From Luteimonas galliterrae (GTDB taxonomy: Bacteria > Pseudomonadota > Gammaproteobacteria > Xanthomonadales > Xanthomonadaceae): a stretch of 64,000 nt of DNA. The notes below the pieces were generated by a model. That model was not told the origin of the DNA. It worked only from the letters and a program-made list of their open reading frames with translations, and ran no database searches. Every line of letters begins with the position of its first letter. Position 1 is the stretch's first letter. The DNA is taken from NCBI RefSeq assembly GCF_023374055.1, contig NZ_JAMBEP010000001.1:1860001-1924000 (forward strand), read 5' to 3'. This document shows, piece after piece, positions 8,404-17,505 of the stretch. The translations under genes were made by a program, and so were the position numbers.

Positions 8404-8437
8404 AAAGAACGGGCCGGATCGCTCCGGCCCGTTCTTT
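8404..8437. terminator. Hairpin terminator after the entericidin-like gene
   Basis: Stem AAAGAACGGGCCGGA, loop TCGC, stem TCCGGCCCGTTCTTT. The T-rich arm serves the minus-strand gene at 8469-8624; the A-run on the other side would give a U-run in that direction. Confidence 0.85.
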
Positions 8438-8468
8438 GTCGCTCAATCGCAATTTTGCGATATCGACG

Positions 8469-8624
8469 CTACGGGTTTTCGGTGCCGCCGGTCTTGTCGG
8501 CGGCCTCTTCCACTTTCTCGCCCGCCTTCTGCACGTCCTGGCCTGCGCCCTTGACGGTATTGCAGGCGCTCAGCGTGCCGAGCGAGAACATGGCCAGCAA
8601 CATCAGGGCAATCAAACGCTTCAT
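8469..8624 (-). CDS. Entericidin-like small lipoprotein
   Basis: 51 residues. Sequence features: MKRLIALMLLAMFSLGTLSA signal peptide, lipobox LSAC with the acylated cysteine at 21, then NTVKGAGQDVQKAGEKVEEA, the amphipathic repeat typical of entericidin A/B (EcnAB) proteins. A GGAGATATCC ribosome site precedes the ATG. Entericidins are small membrane-associated lipoproteins linked to stationary-phase or osmotic stress. Only one member is seen, with no obvious antidote partner. Confidence 0.88.
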   Translation of the reverse strand: MKRLIALMLLAMFSLGTLSACNTVKGAGQDVQKAGEKVEEAADKTGGTENP

Positions 8625-8776
8625 GGATATCTCCTCGGTGGTGATGGTTGGCCGGCACGCCTGCCCCGGCGCGCCGCCCGGCTATGGAACCGCATTCCGG
8701 TGTGAAGCCCATGTGCATTGGGCCGGCACCGATGAGCCGGAGCGAAACCCGGAATGAATGGCGCGGGCAAACGCCG

Positions 8777-9700
8777 TCAGTCGCGCATCAGCGTCGATTT
8801 TCCGAACAGGCTCTCGACCAGATCCACCGCCAGTTCGGCGGTGCGGTTATGGCTGTCCAGCGCCGGATTGAGTTCCATGATGTCGAGCGAACCCATGCGT
8901 CCGCTGTCGGCGATCATCTCCATGACCAACTGCGCCTCGCGGTAATTCGGACCGCCGGGCACCGTGGTGCCTACGCCCGGCGCGATGCTCGGATCGAGGA
9001 AGTCGACGTCGAAGCTGACGTGCAAGTGCGTATCGGCACCGACGCCGTCGAGCGCGGCTTCCATCGTGCGCTTCATGCCGACTTCGTCGATGTAGCGCAT
9101 GTCGTACACATCCAACCCGTACTGCTGGATCAGTTTCTTCTCCGGCGGATCGACCGAACGGATGCCGATCTGGCGGATCTGGTCGGGCCGCATCGCCGGC
9201 ACGTGTCCGCCCAGGCCGGTCAGCGCGTCCGGGCCGAGCCCGCAGGCGCAGGCCACCGGCATGCCGTGGATATTTCCGGACGGCGTAACTTCGTGCGTAT
9301 TGAAATCCGAATGCGCATCCAGCCAGAGCACGCGCAATTTCTTCCCGGTTTCGCGGCAATGGCGCGCCACCGCGCTCAGCGATCCGATCGCCAGGCAATG
9401 GTCGCCGCCCAGCAGGATCGGCATGCGTCCGGCGCGGAATTCGGCGCTCAGCGCCTCCATCACGGCGCGGTTCCAGGCCACCACTTCGTTGAGATGGCGA
9501 TACCCGTCCACCGGCGGCAGCCAGGGATTGCGCGGTCCGGTCACGTCGCCGCGGTCGACCACGTCGATGCCGCGCGCGATCAGCGCCTCGCCCAGGCCGG
9601 CGATGCGCATCGCTTCCGGGCCCATGCTCGCGCCGCGGTGCCCGGCGCCGATGTCGGTCGGGGCGCCGATCAGGGATACCGGTGGATAGGTGCGGCTCAT
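8777..9700 (-). CDS. rocF: Arginase
   Basis: 307 residues from the preferred start MSRTYPPVSLIGAPTD; an in-frame ATG 20 codons upstream is possible but unlike the family. It hydrolyses arginine to ornithine and urea. All binuclear manganese motifs of the ureohydrolase fold are visible: GGDHCLAIGS, DAHSDFNTHE with the following GNIHGMP, and SFDVDFLDP. The DIGAGHRGASMGPEA block at the N-terminus is arginase-like rather than agmatinase-like. It is an isolated gene, not in an arginine operon. Confidence 0.93.
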   Translation of the reverse strand: MSRTYPPVSLIGAPTDIGAGHRGASMGPEAMRIAGLGEALIARGIDVVDRGDVTGPRNPWLPPVDGYRHLNEVVAWNRAVMEALSAEFRAGRMPILLGGDHCLAIGSLSAVARHCRETGKKLRVLWLDAHSDFNTHEVTPSGNIHGMPVACACGLGPDALTGLGGHVPAMRPDQIRQIGIRSVDPPEKKLIQQYGLDVYDMRYIDEVGMKRTMEAALDGVGADTHLHVSFDVDFLDPSIAPGVGTTVPGGPNYREAQLVMEMIADSGRMGSLDIMELNPALDSHNRTAELAVDLVESLFGKSTLMRD

Positions 9701-9941
9701 TGCGGCGAGATCCTGGGAAAATAGCGTCGTCATCATAGGCGCCATGCCGGGCATCGGCAAAAAACAGCTGCGAACGTAGGAATTTTCCTACTTCGTTCCA
9801 GGCGAATAGCCGACTGCGGCGCGGCATGAAGGCGGACACTCTGAAGACCGCTGGCAGCGTGCGCTACGGCCTACTCCCCAGGGGCCGTCATCCGATCGCA
9901 CGGGGGCTGCAGGGACAGCGGCCCCGCCAGCAATTTCATAT

Positions 9942-10017
9942 TGGTGCCGGCACCCGGATTCGAACTGGGGACCTACCGCTTACAAGGCGGTTGCTCTACC
10001 GACTGAGCTATGCCGGC
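9942..10017 (-). tRNA. tRNA-Thr (anticodon TGT)
   Basis: A 76-nt cloverleaf with encoded CCA. Acceptor GCCGGCA pairs with TGCCGGC, the D stem is GCTC/GAGC, and the anticodon stem ACCGC/GCGGT closes the loop CTTGTAA (anticodon TGT, threonine). The T arm is CCCAG/CCGGG with loop TTCGAAT, leaving one A-C mismatch in the T stem. Confidence 0.95.
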
Positions 10018-10080
10018 ACATCTTGGAAATCCGGCCAGGGGCCGGCGTCGCGGCGGACCGGCGCATTCTAGCGCGTGGCG

Positions 10081-10752
10081 TCAGCGCAAGCTGGCGCAAT
10101 CCAGCGGCTGCGCCTGCGCGGCGCCCGCATCGGTGCGCAGTTTGGCCAGGTCCAGGCCTGCGCGCGCTTCGATATCGAGCCAGGCCGGCCCGGCGTCGCC
10201 GATCGGCCTTATTTCCGCGGCGAACCCGGCCGCCTGCAGCGCCGCCTGCCGGCGCTGCGCGGATTCCTGCGACCCGTAGCGGCCGAGCGCAATGCCGTTG
10301 GCGTCGGCGCCCTCGTTGATCAGCAGGTAGTCGTCGAAACCCGCCGCCTTGATTCTCTCCGCAGCGGCCTGGGCCAACTCGCGCGTGGCCAGCGACGGCA
10401 TCAGCACGGTGTAGCCGCGCGCATTCGCGGGCGTGGTCTCGCGCGCGCTCAGGCGCACGACCTGGGGCCGCAGCTTCGCGCTGGCTTCGCGCAGCGTGGT
10501 GGACGTGGCGAAAGGACCCAGGCTGAAGCATTGGTTCGGAGCGACCGGCGCTGGGGCAGCCACGACGGGTACTGGCGCTGTCGGAGCCGGTGCGGCGGCC
10601 AATGGCTTGGCTTCCGAGAGCAGTTGCAACCGCGGCACGCCTGCAGGCTGCGCGAAAGCCGGTGGCGCGGGCGGTTCGCCGCGCAGCAGCCACCACATGG
10701 CGACGCCGACGTTGATGGCGATCAACAGGACGATCAGGGCGCGCGCGAACAT
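10081..10752 (-). CDS. SPOR-domain membrane protein
   Basis: 223 residues: one N-terminal membrane helix (about 4-23), a proline/alanine-rich periplasmic spacer (25-72), then a C-terminal SPOR-like fold (about 73-190) with GPFATSTTLREASAKLRP and the second repeat YGSQESAQRRQAALQAAGF. SPOR domains bind denuded peptidoglycan at division sites. It lies 30 bp after coaX on the same strand, so it is the third gene of a birA-coaX-SPOR operon. Confidence 0.82.
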   Translation of the reverse strand: MFARALIVLLIAINVGVAMWWLLRGEPPAPPAFAQPAGVPRLQLLSEAKPLAAAPAPTAPVPVVAAPAPVAPNQCFSLGPFATSTTLREASAKLRPQVVRLSARETTPANARGYTVLMPSLATRELAQAAAERIKAAGFDDYLLINEGADANGIALGRYGSQESAQRRQAALQAAGFAAEIRPIGDAGPAWLDIEARAGLDLAKLRTDAGAAQAQPLDCASLR

Positions 10753-10782
10753 GGCAGTCCTGGAGCGGCAGAGGCCGGCATT

Positions 10783-11526
10783 TTATTCGGCCTCTGCACG
10801 GGCCGCCCAGTGCGCGAGACCGCGCAGCACCAGGTGCGACGCCAGCTCGGCCCGCGGCAGATGCGCGGCGAGAGCGGGCGCGCCGCCGCCATGCAGCAAC
10901 ATGCCGGGCGGTGCGCCCAACTGCCGCGCCGCGGCCGCGTGACTGCGTTCGATCAGGGCGATCGCCGCGCCTTCGCAACCCGAGGCCAGCGCGGACTGCG
11001 TATCGTCGGCGAACTCGGCGTAGGCGCCGCCGCTTTCCGGCAACTGCCGAGCGCGCTGGTGCAAGGCCGCGCGCATCAATGCCGGCGACGGCGCGATGCG
11101 GCCGCCGTGGTGCAGCCCCGCGCCGTCGAGCAAATCGATCGTCAACGCCGTGCCGACGCCGACCACCAGCGATGCGCCGGCGACGCGCGCATGCGCCGCG
11201 AGCAAGGCCAGGAAGCGGTCGACGCCAAGTTTGTCCGGATCGGCATAGGCGATGCGCAGACCGGCGAATTGCGAAGCCGTGCGCGCGACCACGATGTGTC
11301 CGAAACGGGCGGACAACGCGTCGCGCAACACCGCGGTCATGGCGGGCGACGCGACGCTGGCCAGGTACGCCACCGCGCCTTCGCGCGGAAGGGCCTGCGC
11401 GACTTCCACGGCGAAGTCGCCGTTGTCGTGCGCCACGGCGACCACGTCGCCCAGTACGCCGCCATCGAGCAGGGGCGCGAATTTCAGCCGCGTGTTGCCC
11501 AGATCGAACAGCCAGCGCCGGTTCAT
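10783..11526 (-). CDS. coaX: Type III pantothenate kinase
   Basis: 247 residues; phosphorylates pantothenate, the first step of coenzyme A synthesis. The ASKHA-type phosphate-binding motif DLGNTRLK is at 8-15, GVGTALTIDLLD is the second nucleotide-site element, and the GGRIAPSPALMRAALHQRA block is typical of CoaX. The start ATG overlaps the birA stop by four bases (ATGA). The birA-coaX order is standard in proteobacteria. Confidence 0.95.
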   Translation of the reverse strand: MNRRWLFDLGNTRLKFAPLLDGGVLGDVVAVAHDNGDFAVEVAQALPREGAVAYLASVASPAMTAVLRDALSARFGHIVVARTASQFAGLRIAYADPDKLGVDRFLALLAAHARVAGASLVVGVGTALTIDLLDGAGLHHGGRIAPSPALMRAALHQRARQLPESGGAYAEFADDTQSALASGCEGAAIALIERSHAAAARQLGAPPGMLLHGGGAPALAAHLPRAELASHLVLRGLAHWAARAEAE

Positions 11527-12524
11527 GGCGCGGACCCGCCGGCGCGCGCCGGCGTGAGCGCCCTCACGCTGACCTCGCCGGAATGGAAGAGACGTTCGCC
11601 ATCGCGCAAGCCTACCCGCAGCGCGCCGTCCTGCGCGATCCCGAGCGCGGTGCCGCGATGCGAGGCGTCGCCGATCGACACCGACACCTCGTTTCCGGCC
11701 AACGCATCGTAGGCGGCGTAGCGTGGCAGGAACGGCGCCAGGCCTTCCGCATCGAAAAGGTCGAATGCAGGCAGCAGTTGCGTCAGCAAGGCGGCGGCCA
11801 GGTCGTTGCGCGAGGCGCGGATCTGGTCGCCGTCGATTGCCGCCAGGTCGATCCAGGGCTGGTCGATGTTGTCCGCGCCCGCTGCGGGCATGCGCACATT
11901 CAAGCCCAATCCGATCACGGCGCGCACCGGTCCGGCATTTTCGCCGCCGCCTTCGACCAGAATGCCCCCGAGCTTGCGCGCTCCGATCAAGAGGTCGTTG
12001 GGCCATTTCAGGCGCGCTTCGCGGTAACCGAGCGCATGCAGCGCGTCGGCGGCCGCCACGCCCGCCACCAGGCTCAGGCCGCCCAGGCGCGCCAAGCCGC
12101 CGCCGAAATGGCGCGACAGCGACAAGTACAGGTTCGCGGCCAACGGCGACGCCCAGGCGCGGCCGCGACGACCGCGGCCGCCGGTCTGGCGTTCGGCCAG
12201 CAGCACGGCGCTGCCTTGCGCGGGCGTGTCGCGGCGAAGCAGTTCGGAATTGCTGGAGTCGATGCTCCAGGCCACGTCCAGCGAGGCGATTCGCGCGCGT
12301 TGCGCGGGCGCGATGCTTGCCAGGATCGCCGTCGCATCGAGCAACTGCAGCGGTTGCGCCAGGGCATAGCCGCGCCCTGCCTGCGCGTCTATCGCGACGC
12401 CGGCTTCGCGCAGCGCCTGCACCTTTTTCCAGATCGCCGCGCGGGTGAGGCCCGACGCTTCGGCGAGCGCATCGCCCGATAGCGGCCCGGCGATCAGGTG
12501 CGCCAGCAAGTCGCGCTCGTTCAT
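11523..12524 (-). CDS. birA: Bifunctional biotin-protein ligase / biotin repressor
   Basis: 333 residues from MNERDLLAHL, chosen because GGAGGCGGCGG lies just upstream; an open frame extends further but without a site. An N-terminal winged helix (about 1-62, with LTRAAIWKKVQALREAG as the recognition region) indicates the repressor form. The ligase domain shows TGGRGRRGRAW (biotinyl-AMP loop) and LKWPNDLLIGARKLGG. It activates biotin and attaches it to acyl carriers such as AccB, and may repress biotin genes. First gene of the birA-coaX-SPOR unit. Confidence 0.95.
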   Translation of the reverse strand: MNERDLLAHLIAGPLSGDALAEASGLTRAAIWKKVQALREAGVAIDAQAGRGYALAQPLQLLDATAILASIAPAQRARIASLDVAWSIDSSNSELLRRDTPAQGSAVLLAERQTGGRGRRGRAWASPLAANLYLSLSRHFGGGLARLGGLSLVAGVAAADALHALGYREARLKWPNDLLIGARKLGGILVEGGGENAGPVRAVIGLGLNVRMPAAGADNIDQPWIDLAAIDGDQIRASRNDLAAALLTQLLPAFDLFDAEGLAPFLPRYAAYDALAGNEVSVSIGDASHRGTALGIAQDGALRVGLRDGERLFHSGEVSVRALTPARAGGSAP

Positions 12525-12778
12525 CCGCCGCCTCCGTGCACGGCGCCGATCGCGCATCGTCGATGACCGCGGCAAACCGCCGCACAGCGAAGATCTAGGG
12601 ATTTGGACATGCGAAAAGGCGGATTCGACGCGGTCCGGCAGTCTGGCCGAAAGCGCCAAACTCGTATGCTGCGCCGCAACATGCAACCTTCTGCAGTCCG
12701 GTCGCATCCAAGGTATAGTCCGCGATGCGATCGGGCCGCTTCGGCGGCCGGTCAGCGCCTCCTCTGGAAACCGCCGTC

Positions 12779-13066
12779 ATGGTCCGACTCTGCCTCGCCC
12801 TGCTGCTGATCTGCGCTTGCGCAGCCGTCTCCGCGCGCGATGTCCGCATGCAGACCCCCAACGGCGAAACCGGTACCTGCCCCGAGCCTGAAACCTCGGT
12901 GGCGGCCGCTCCCAAGACGGCCCCGGCGTCGACCCCCGCACGCGGCGCCAAGCCCGCCAGCAAGCCGGCCTCGGCTGCCAACACCACCCAAGGCGGTGGC
13001 GGCGAAGCCGCCGTACGCAGCCAGGGTCCGCGCTGGCACAGCTTCCTGCCGGGCATGTTCCGCTGA
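12779..13066 (+). CDS. Small exported hypothetical protein
   Basis: 95 residues with a clear signal peptide (MVRLCLALLLICACAAVSAR, cleavage near 19). The mature part opens with MQTPNGETGTCPEP and is then Ala/Pro/Lys-rich and disordered, ending in WHSFLPGMFR. Function unknown. It is 22 bp upstream of the peptidase gene on the same strand, so the two are probably co-transcribed. Confidence 0.7.
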   Translation: MVRLCLALLLICACAAVSARDVRMQTPNGETGTCPEPETSVAAAPKTAPASTPARGAKPASKPASAANTTQGGGGEAAVRSQGPRWHSFLPGMFR

Positions 13067-13088
13067 CCGGCGGCCCCGCGGCCGCCGC

Positions 13089-13847
13089 ATGCGCAAACTC
13101 CTGCAACGCCTGCGGCCTTCGCCGCCCGAACTCGATCCTGCGCTTTGGGCGGCCGTACGCCTCGACGCGCCTTGGATAGCCGCGCTGGATGAAGACCGCG
13201 CCGCGCGCCTGCGCGCATTGACCGCGCGTTTCCTGCACCAGAAAACCATTACGCCGCTGGCCGGGCTCGCGCTCGATCCGGCGCAGCGCGCGCTGCTCGC
13301 GGCGCTGTGCTGCCTGCCTCTGCTCGAATTCGGCATCCAGGGCCTGCGCGGCTGGTCGCAGCTGTTGGTGTATCCGGATGCGTTCCGCGTCAACCGCACC
13401 CATGTCGATGCCGCTGGCGTGATGCACGAATGGGACGACGAGCTGATCGGCGAAGCCTGGGAATCGGGGCCGGTGATCCTGTCCTGGGCGGACGTGCAGG
13501 CCGATCTGGCCAAGCCCGACGCGGGCTTCTGCGTCGCTGCGCACGAGATCGCGCACAAGCTCGACGCGCTGGACGGCCTGCTCGACGGCACGCCGCCGTT
13601 GCCGCGCGATTGGCAGCGGCAATGGGCGCACGACTTCCAGGCCGCTTACGACGCGTTGTGCGCGCAGGTCCTGTCGGGACGCGAAACTGCGATCGACGAT
13701 TATGCCGCCGAGGCGCCGGAGGAATTCTTCGCCGTCGCCAGCGAATACCATTTTTCTGCGCCTGCGTTGCTGCGCGAATCGATGCCGCAGGTAGCCGCGC
13801 ACTTGACGCGCTTCTACGGCCCTTCCCCCTTCGCTTCCGCGCTGTAG
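13089..13847 (+). CDS. MtfA-like zinc peptidase (M90 family)
   Basis: 252 residues. The zinc-binding HExxH motif is seen as CVAAHEIAHKLDALDG. The downstream conserved element EEFFAVASEYHFS supplies the third ligand region. The YPDAFRVNRT... EWDDELIGEAWESGPVILSW core is characteristic of MtfA. In Enterobacteria MtfA binds the Mlc repressor and so affects glucose phosphotransferase control; whether that partnership exists here is unknown. No signal peptide, cytoplasmic. Confidence 0.9.
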   Translation: MRKLLQRLRPSPPELDPALWAAVRLDAPWIAALDEDRAARLRALTARFLHQKTITPLAGLALDPAQRALLAALCCLPLLEFGIQGLRGWSQLLVYPDAFRVNRTHVDAAGVMHEWDDELIGEAWESGPVILSWADVQADLAKPDAGFCVAAHEIAHKLDALDGLLDGTPPLPRDWQRQWAHDFQAAYDALCAQVLSGRETAIDDYAAEAPEEFFAVASEYHFSAPALLRESMPQVAAHLTRFYGPSPFASAL

Positions 13848-13869
13848 AGCGCAGCTCGCTCCACTGCTC

Positions 13870-14550
13870 TTGTCCTTAAACCCGTCATCCCAGCGAACGC
13901 TGGGACCCATGTTGCTTTTGCTCTCGCCCCTTAAGCCGTCATCCCGGCGAAGGCCGGACTGCGCAGGCAGGATGCCGGAGCGAACATCCGCGCAGCGGAT
14001 GGCCCGAAGGGCATGCCGCAGGCGCGGCATGTCATCCAGGCCCGCGTTCTTGTGGGCCTCGCTGCGACTCGCGCCATGGACAAAGGCTTCCGCGCTGCGC
14101 GCGGGTCACTTTCTTTGTTGGCCCAAAGAAAGTAACCAAAGAAAGGGCCCGAAGCTTAAGTGATTCGTCGCACCTGAAAAGCCTACGGGCAACTCCGCTT
14201 TCGTCGTGGGTGACCTTCTTACGCAGGTACTAGATTTTGATTCGCAGCGTATGGGTGACGCGGCTTTTGCGGATTTGCGCTAAGGAGGCGTTCTGGTCGA
14301 TCGCCTCGCATCTGAATGTCGAAGCGACGGAGGAATCCCGAGCGCTGGCGAGCAGTGGCCAAGAACACGGGGGCGCCCATCGCTGGGATCCCTTCCAAAG
14401 GCCCTTTTTCTTTGGTTACTGTTCTTTTTGGGCCCCACAAAAAGAAAGTCACTCGGCCGCGGTTTTAGCGGACGAAACTCCGGCCGGAACGGCCGGCAGA
14501 TCGCGACAAACCCACAAGCCAAGGCAGCGCAGCAAGCTCCGCTCCACAAG
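13870..14550. repeat. Composite intergenic repeat block, copy 1
   Basis: This gene-free block is nearly the reverse complement of 52861-53450. Shared landmarks in order are CCAGCGAACGCTGGGACCCA, GACTCGCGCCATGGACAAA, GTCACTTTCTTTG...GGCCCAAAGAAAGTAAC, CTTCTTACGCAGGTACTAGA, CTGAATGTCGAAGCGACGGA and GCGGTTTTAGCGGACGAAAC. Copy 1 has an extra segment of roughly 80 bp (about 13953-14030). Short open frames in it, such as the one reading ASHLNVEATEESRALASSG, follow from the repeat. Further palindromic material fills 14550-14731. Confidence 0.88.
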
Positions 14551-14731
14551 AGCAACAGCAAATCTCCTCCGACCCTTCTTTTTTCAAAGAGGGGAGACAA
14601 GCCAAGGCGCTGGATCCCCGCCCTCGCGGGGAGGACGGCTTTAACGCAAGAGCGGCGGGGCAAGCCCCGCTCTACAGAGCAAGGCAAGCGTTGGGTTCCG
14701 GCGTTCGAGTTCCACCCTTGCGGAGCAGGCA

Positions 14732-16129
14732 TTAAAGGCCCGGCGGCAATTTTATTTCGAAGCGCGCGCCGCCCAGCTCGGGCGAGACGCCGACTTCCAG
14801 TTCGCCGCGGTAGCCGTGCACGATGTCCTGCACGATCGCCAGGCCGATGCCGTGGCCCTGCACGCGCTCGTCGCCGCGCACGCCGCGTTGCAGCAGCGCC
14901 GCGACGCGTTCGGGCGGGATGCCCGGGCCGTCGTCGTCCACCGCCAATAGCAGGCCCGGACGCCGGTTGGTGCTGGCCGGGCCGCGATGCGCGGTGAGCA
15001 GCACGCGCTTGTGCGCCCACTTGAAGGCGTTCTCCAGCAGGTTGCCGAGCAGTTCCTGCAGGTCGCCGGCTTCGCCGTGGAAGCGCGCCTGCGGTTCGAT
15101 GTCGAATTCGCAGACCACGCCTTTGCTCGAATAGATCTTCTCCAGCCCGCGCACGATCTGCTCGGCATGCGGTTCGATCTCGATCGGCGCGGCGAAAAGC
15201 GTATGCCCGCCCGACGCCGCGCGCGCCAGCTGGTACGACACCAGGCTGTTCATGCGCCGCAGCTGCACGTCGAGCTCCTCGCGCAGTTCGCCCGCCGGGG
15301 CGCCGTCGTCCAGGCGCGTGCGCAGCACCGCCAGCGGCGTCTTCAGGCTGTGCGCCAAGTCGGCGAGCGTGTTGCGCTGGCGGTCGAGGTTTTCGCGTTC
15401 GCTTTCGATGAAGGCGTTGATGCTGTCGGTCAGCGGCTCCAACTCGCGCGGATGGCGCTCGCTCATGCGCGTGGCCAGACCGCGCTGCACGCGCTTGAGC
15501 TCGGCGATCACGCGCCGCAGCGGCCACAGGCTCCAGCGCAGGATCACGAACTGCAGCAACAGCAGCACCGCGCCGCCGATGCTCATATAGCCCCATAGCG
15601 CACGGCGGAACACGGTCAGCTGCGCTTCCAGCTGTCGCGTGTCCTCCATCACGTAGATCGTGTAGGGGAATTCGGTGGCGGTGGACAGCTCGGCCCACAC
15701 GTAACCGGTGCCGTAGCGGTACACCTCACCGGGGTCGCCGCCGATCTTGGTGATCGGCATCGGCCCGTCGAAGGTTTCTTCCTTCGCCGCCAGCATGCGT
15801 CCGCTCGGCAACGTGGGGCCTTGCGCCGACATCGAATCCCAGCGGTTGTCGCCGTACACGATCTCCGCGTACAGGCCGCTGCCGGGACGGTCGAAGCGCG
15901 GATCCGGCGCTTGGAACGGGGGCTCGATGCCGCCGGCCACGTCGAACTCGGTGCCCGCGGCATACGCCAGCGCATAGCTTTCCAGGCGCTGGCGCAGATT
16001 GCTTTCGGCGGTGTCGACGAAGGCGCGATCCAGCGCATAGCCGGCCAAGGCCAGGAACGCGATCAGGCCCAGGCTGGCCGCCAGCAATTGCCGCGCGGCC
16101 AGCGAGCGCGGTCGCCAGACCTCAGCCAT
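14732..16129 (-). CDS. phoQ: PhoQ-like sensor histidine kinase
   Basis: 465 residues. Two membrane helices (about 13-33 and 180-200) bracket a periplasmic sensor of about 145 residues, followed by a HAMP-like segment. The HisKA motif is NTLADLAHSLKTPLAVLRTR (phospho-accepting His), with N box LLENAFKWAH, G1 DDDGPGIP and G2 GHGIGLAIVQ. It phosphorylates the adjacent OmpR-type regulator. The DLAHSLKTPL form and the gene order fit the PhoQ branch. Ligands (divalent cations or others) are inferred from the family only. Confidence 0.88.
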   Translation of the reverse strand: MAEVWRPRSLAARQLLAASLGLIAFLALAGYALDRAFVDTAESNLRQRLESYALAYAAGTEFDVAGGIEPPFQAPDPRFDRPGSGLYAEIVYGDNRWDSMSAQGPTLPSGRMLAAKEETFDGPMPITKIGGDPGEVYRYGTGYVWAELSTATEFPYTIYVMEDTRQLEAQLTVFRRALWGYMSIGGAVLLLLQFVILRWSLWPLRRVIAELKRVQRGLATRMSERHPRELEPLTDSINAFIESERENLDRQRNTLADLAHSLKTPLAVLRTRLDDGAPAGELREELDVQLRRMNSLVSYQLARAASGGHTLFAAPIEIEPHAEQIVRGLEKIYSSKGVVCEFDIEPQARFHGEAGDLQELLGNLLENAFKWAHKRVLLTAHRGPASTNRRPGLLLAVDDDGPGIPPERVAALLQRGVRGDERVQGHGIGLAIVQDIVHGYRGELEVGVSPELGGARFEIKLPPGL

Positions 16130-16233
16130 GCTTGCGGTTCCGGGAGTAATCGATCATCGGCACGGCGCTAGCGTGCAGCATGAGGACGATGGCGGCAACG
16201 GAATGGGCCGCCACGGCCGTGCGCGCCGCGCGC

Positions 16234-16920
16234 TCAGCCTTCGTTGCTGCGCGCGATCGCGAAACGGTAGCCGCGGCCGCGCACGGTTTCGATCGGCTTG
16301 AGCGCGCCGTCGGGGTCGAGCTTCTTGCGCAGGCGGCCGATGAAGACTTCCAGCACGTTGGAATCGCGGTCGAAATCCTGCTGGTAGATGTGCTCGGTCA
16401 GGTCGGCCTTCGAGACCAATTCGCCGGCATGCATCATCAGATACTCGAGCACCTTGTATTCGTAGCTGGTCAGATCGACGTTGCCGCCGTTGACGCTGAC
16501 CGTCTGCGCCGCCAGGTCGAGCGTGACCGGGCCGCATTCCAGGGTCGGCTTGCTCCAGCCCGCGGCGCGGCGCACCAGCGCGTTGATGCGCGCCAGCAAC
16601 TCTTCCACGTGGAAGGGCTTGACCAGGTAGTCGTCGGCGCCGTGCTTGAGGCCGTCCACTTTGTCCTGCCAGCTCGAACGCGCGGTGAGGATCAGCACCG
16701 GGAACTGCTTGCCCTCGTCGCGCAGCGCCTTGATCAGCTCCATGCCCGACATTTTCGGCAGGCCGAGGTCGATGATGCCGACGTCGAACGGCACTTCGCG
16801 GCCCATGTACAGGCCTTCCTCGCCGTCTTGCGCGGCGTCCACCGCATAGCCTTCGCGTTTCAGGCGCGCGGCCAGGGTTTCGCGCAAGGGGGCTTCGTCT
16901 TCGACGAGCAGGATTCTCAT
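16234..16920 (-). CDS. phoP: PhoP-like OmpR-family response regulator
   Basis: 228 residues: receiver domain 1-120 with acidic pocket E7-D8, phosphorylated Asp 51 in IIDLGLPKMSG and the conserved lysine in YLVKPFH; then a winged-helix DNA-binding domain (about 128-225) ending in RGRGYRFAI. It is partner to the kinase gene 104 bp downstream and follows the small PepSY-like gene at 16984-17364, forming a three-gene operon on the minus strand. Confidence 0.93.
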   Translation of the reverse strand: MRILLVEDEAPLRETLAARLKREGYAVDAAQDGEEGLYMGREVPFDVGIIDLGLPKMSGMELIKALRDEGKQFPVLILTARSSWQDKVDGLKHGADDYLVKPFHVEELLARINALVRRAAGWSKPTLECGPVTLDLAAQTVSVNGGNVDLTSYEYKVLEYLMMHAGELVSKADLTEHIYQQDFDRDSNVLEVFIGRLRKKLDPDGALKPIETVRGRGYRFAIARSNEG

Positions 16921-16983
16921 CAGCGAACTCCAGGAGAGGGAATGACCGGCGCCTGCCGGAGATTTCGGAACGAATTCGACGCG

Positions 16984-17364
16984 CTAAAGATTGGGCTCGT
17001 CTTCGTCATCGCGGCGTGTACGGGCGTTGCCGCGATCGCGGCCGCGTTGGGCGGGATCGTCGACGTAGACGCGGACGCGACCGTTGCCATCGACCACCTT
17101 GACGCGATTGAGTTCGCGGCCATCGTACTGGAGGCGTTCGGCGCTGAGTACCTGGCCGCGCGTCTCGCGCTCCACCCTGCGCACCGAATCGGACAATTCC
17201 GACCGGCGGCGGTCGGCCTGCGGATTGCCGCGCGGGCGGTCCTCGTGCTGGCCGCGGTCGCGCTGCTGAGCCTGGGGCACGGCCTGGGCAAAAACGGTCC
17301 CGGCCACGCCTCCGGCGAGGGCGGTCAGCAGGACCAGCAGCAGGGGACGGCACAGCAGCGACAT
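16984..17364 (-). CDS. Small exported PepSY-like protein upstream of the PhoPQ pair
   Basis: 126 residues from MSLLCRPLLLVLLTALAGGV; the open frame begins 22 codons earlier but this start gives a clean signal peptide (cleavage near AQA). The mature part has an Arg/Asp-rich charged segment, a PepSY-like unit (SVRRVERETRGQVLSAERLQ then YDGRELNRVKVVDGNGRVRV) and a charged tail. Such small PepSY proteins often precede PhoPQ genes in Xanthomonadales and may tune sensor activity; that role is inferred. It ends 63 bp before phoP. Confidence 0.78.
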   Translation of the reverse strand: MSLLCRPLLLVLLTALAGGVAGTVFAQAVPQAQQRDRGQHEDRPRGNPQADRRRSELSDSVRRVERETRGQVLSAERLQYDGRELNRVKVVDGNGRVRVYVDDPAQRGRDRGNARTRRDDEDEPNL

Positions 17365-17505
17365 CGCGATCTCGCAGTCAATCCAGGACATGGGAAGGGC
17401 CGGACGGCCCGAGGCAGGGACGATTCTCAAAAGGGAGCGGTGAATCCGTCCTTAACTTTTGCGATTGCAGCAGGGCTGGGTTCAGTCCCGAGGCCGCGCG
17501 GGCGT

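Noticed and set aside
8469-8624. Entericidin-type toxin/antidote pair
   Set aside because: Only one small lipoprotein is present and the neighbour is a CsbD protein, not a second entericidin.
9826-10071. 81-codon plus-strand frame over the tRNA
   Set aside because: It reads through the complement of tRNA-Thr, so it is not a gene.
14219-14644. Short frames reading ASHLNVEATEESRALASSG and the matching one at 52786-53163
   Set aside because: They lie inside the composite repeat; similarity between the two copies is explained by DNA duplication and there is no ribosome site.
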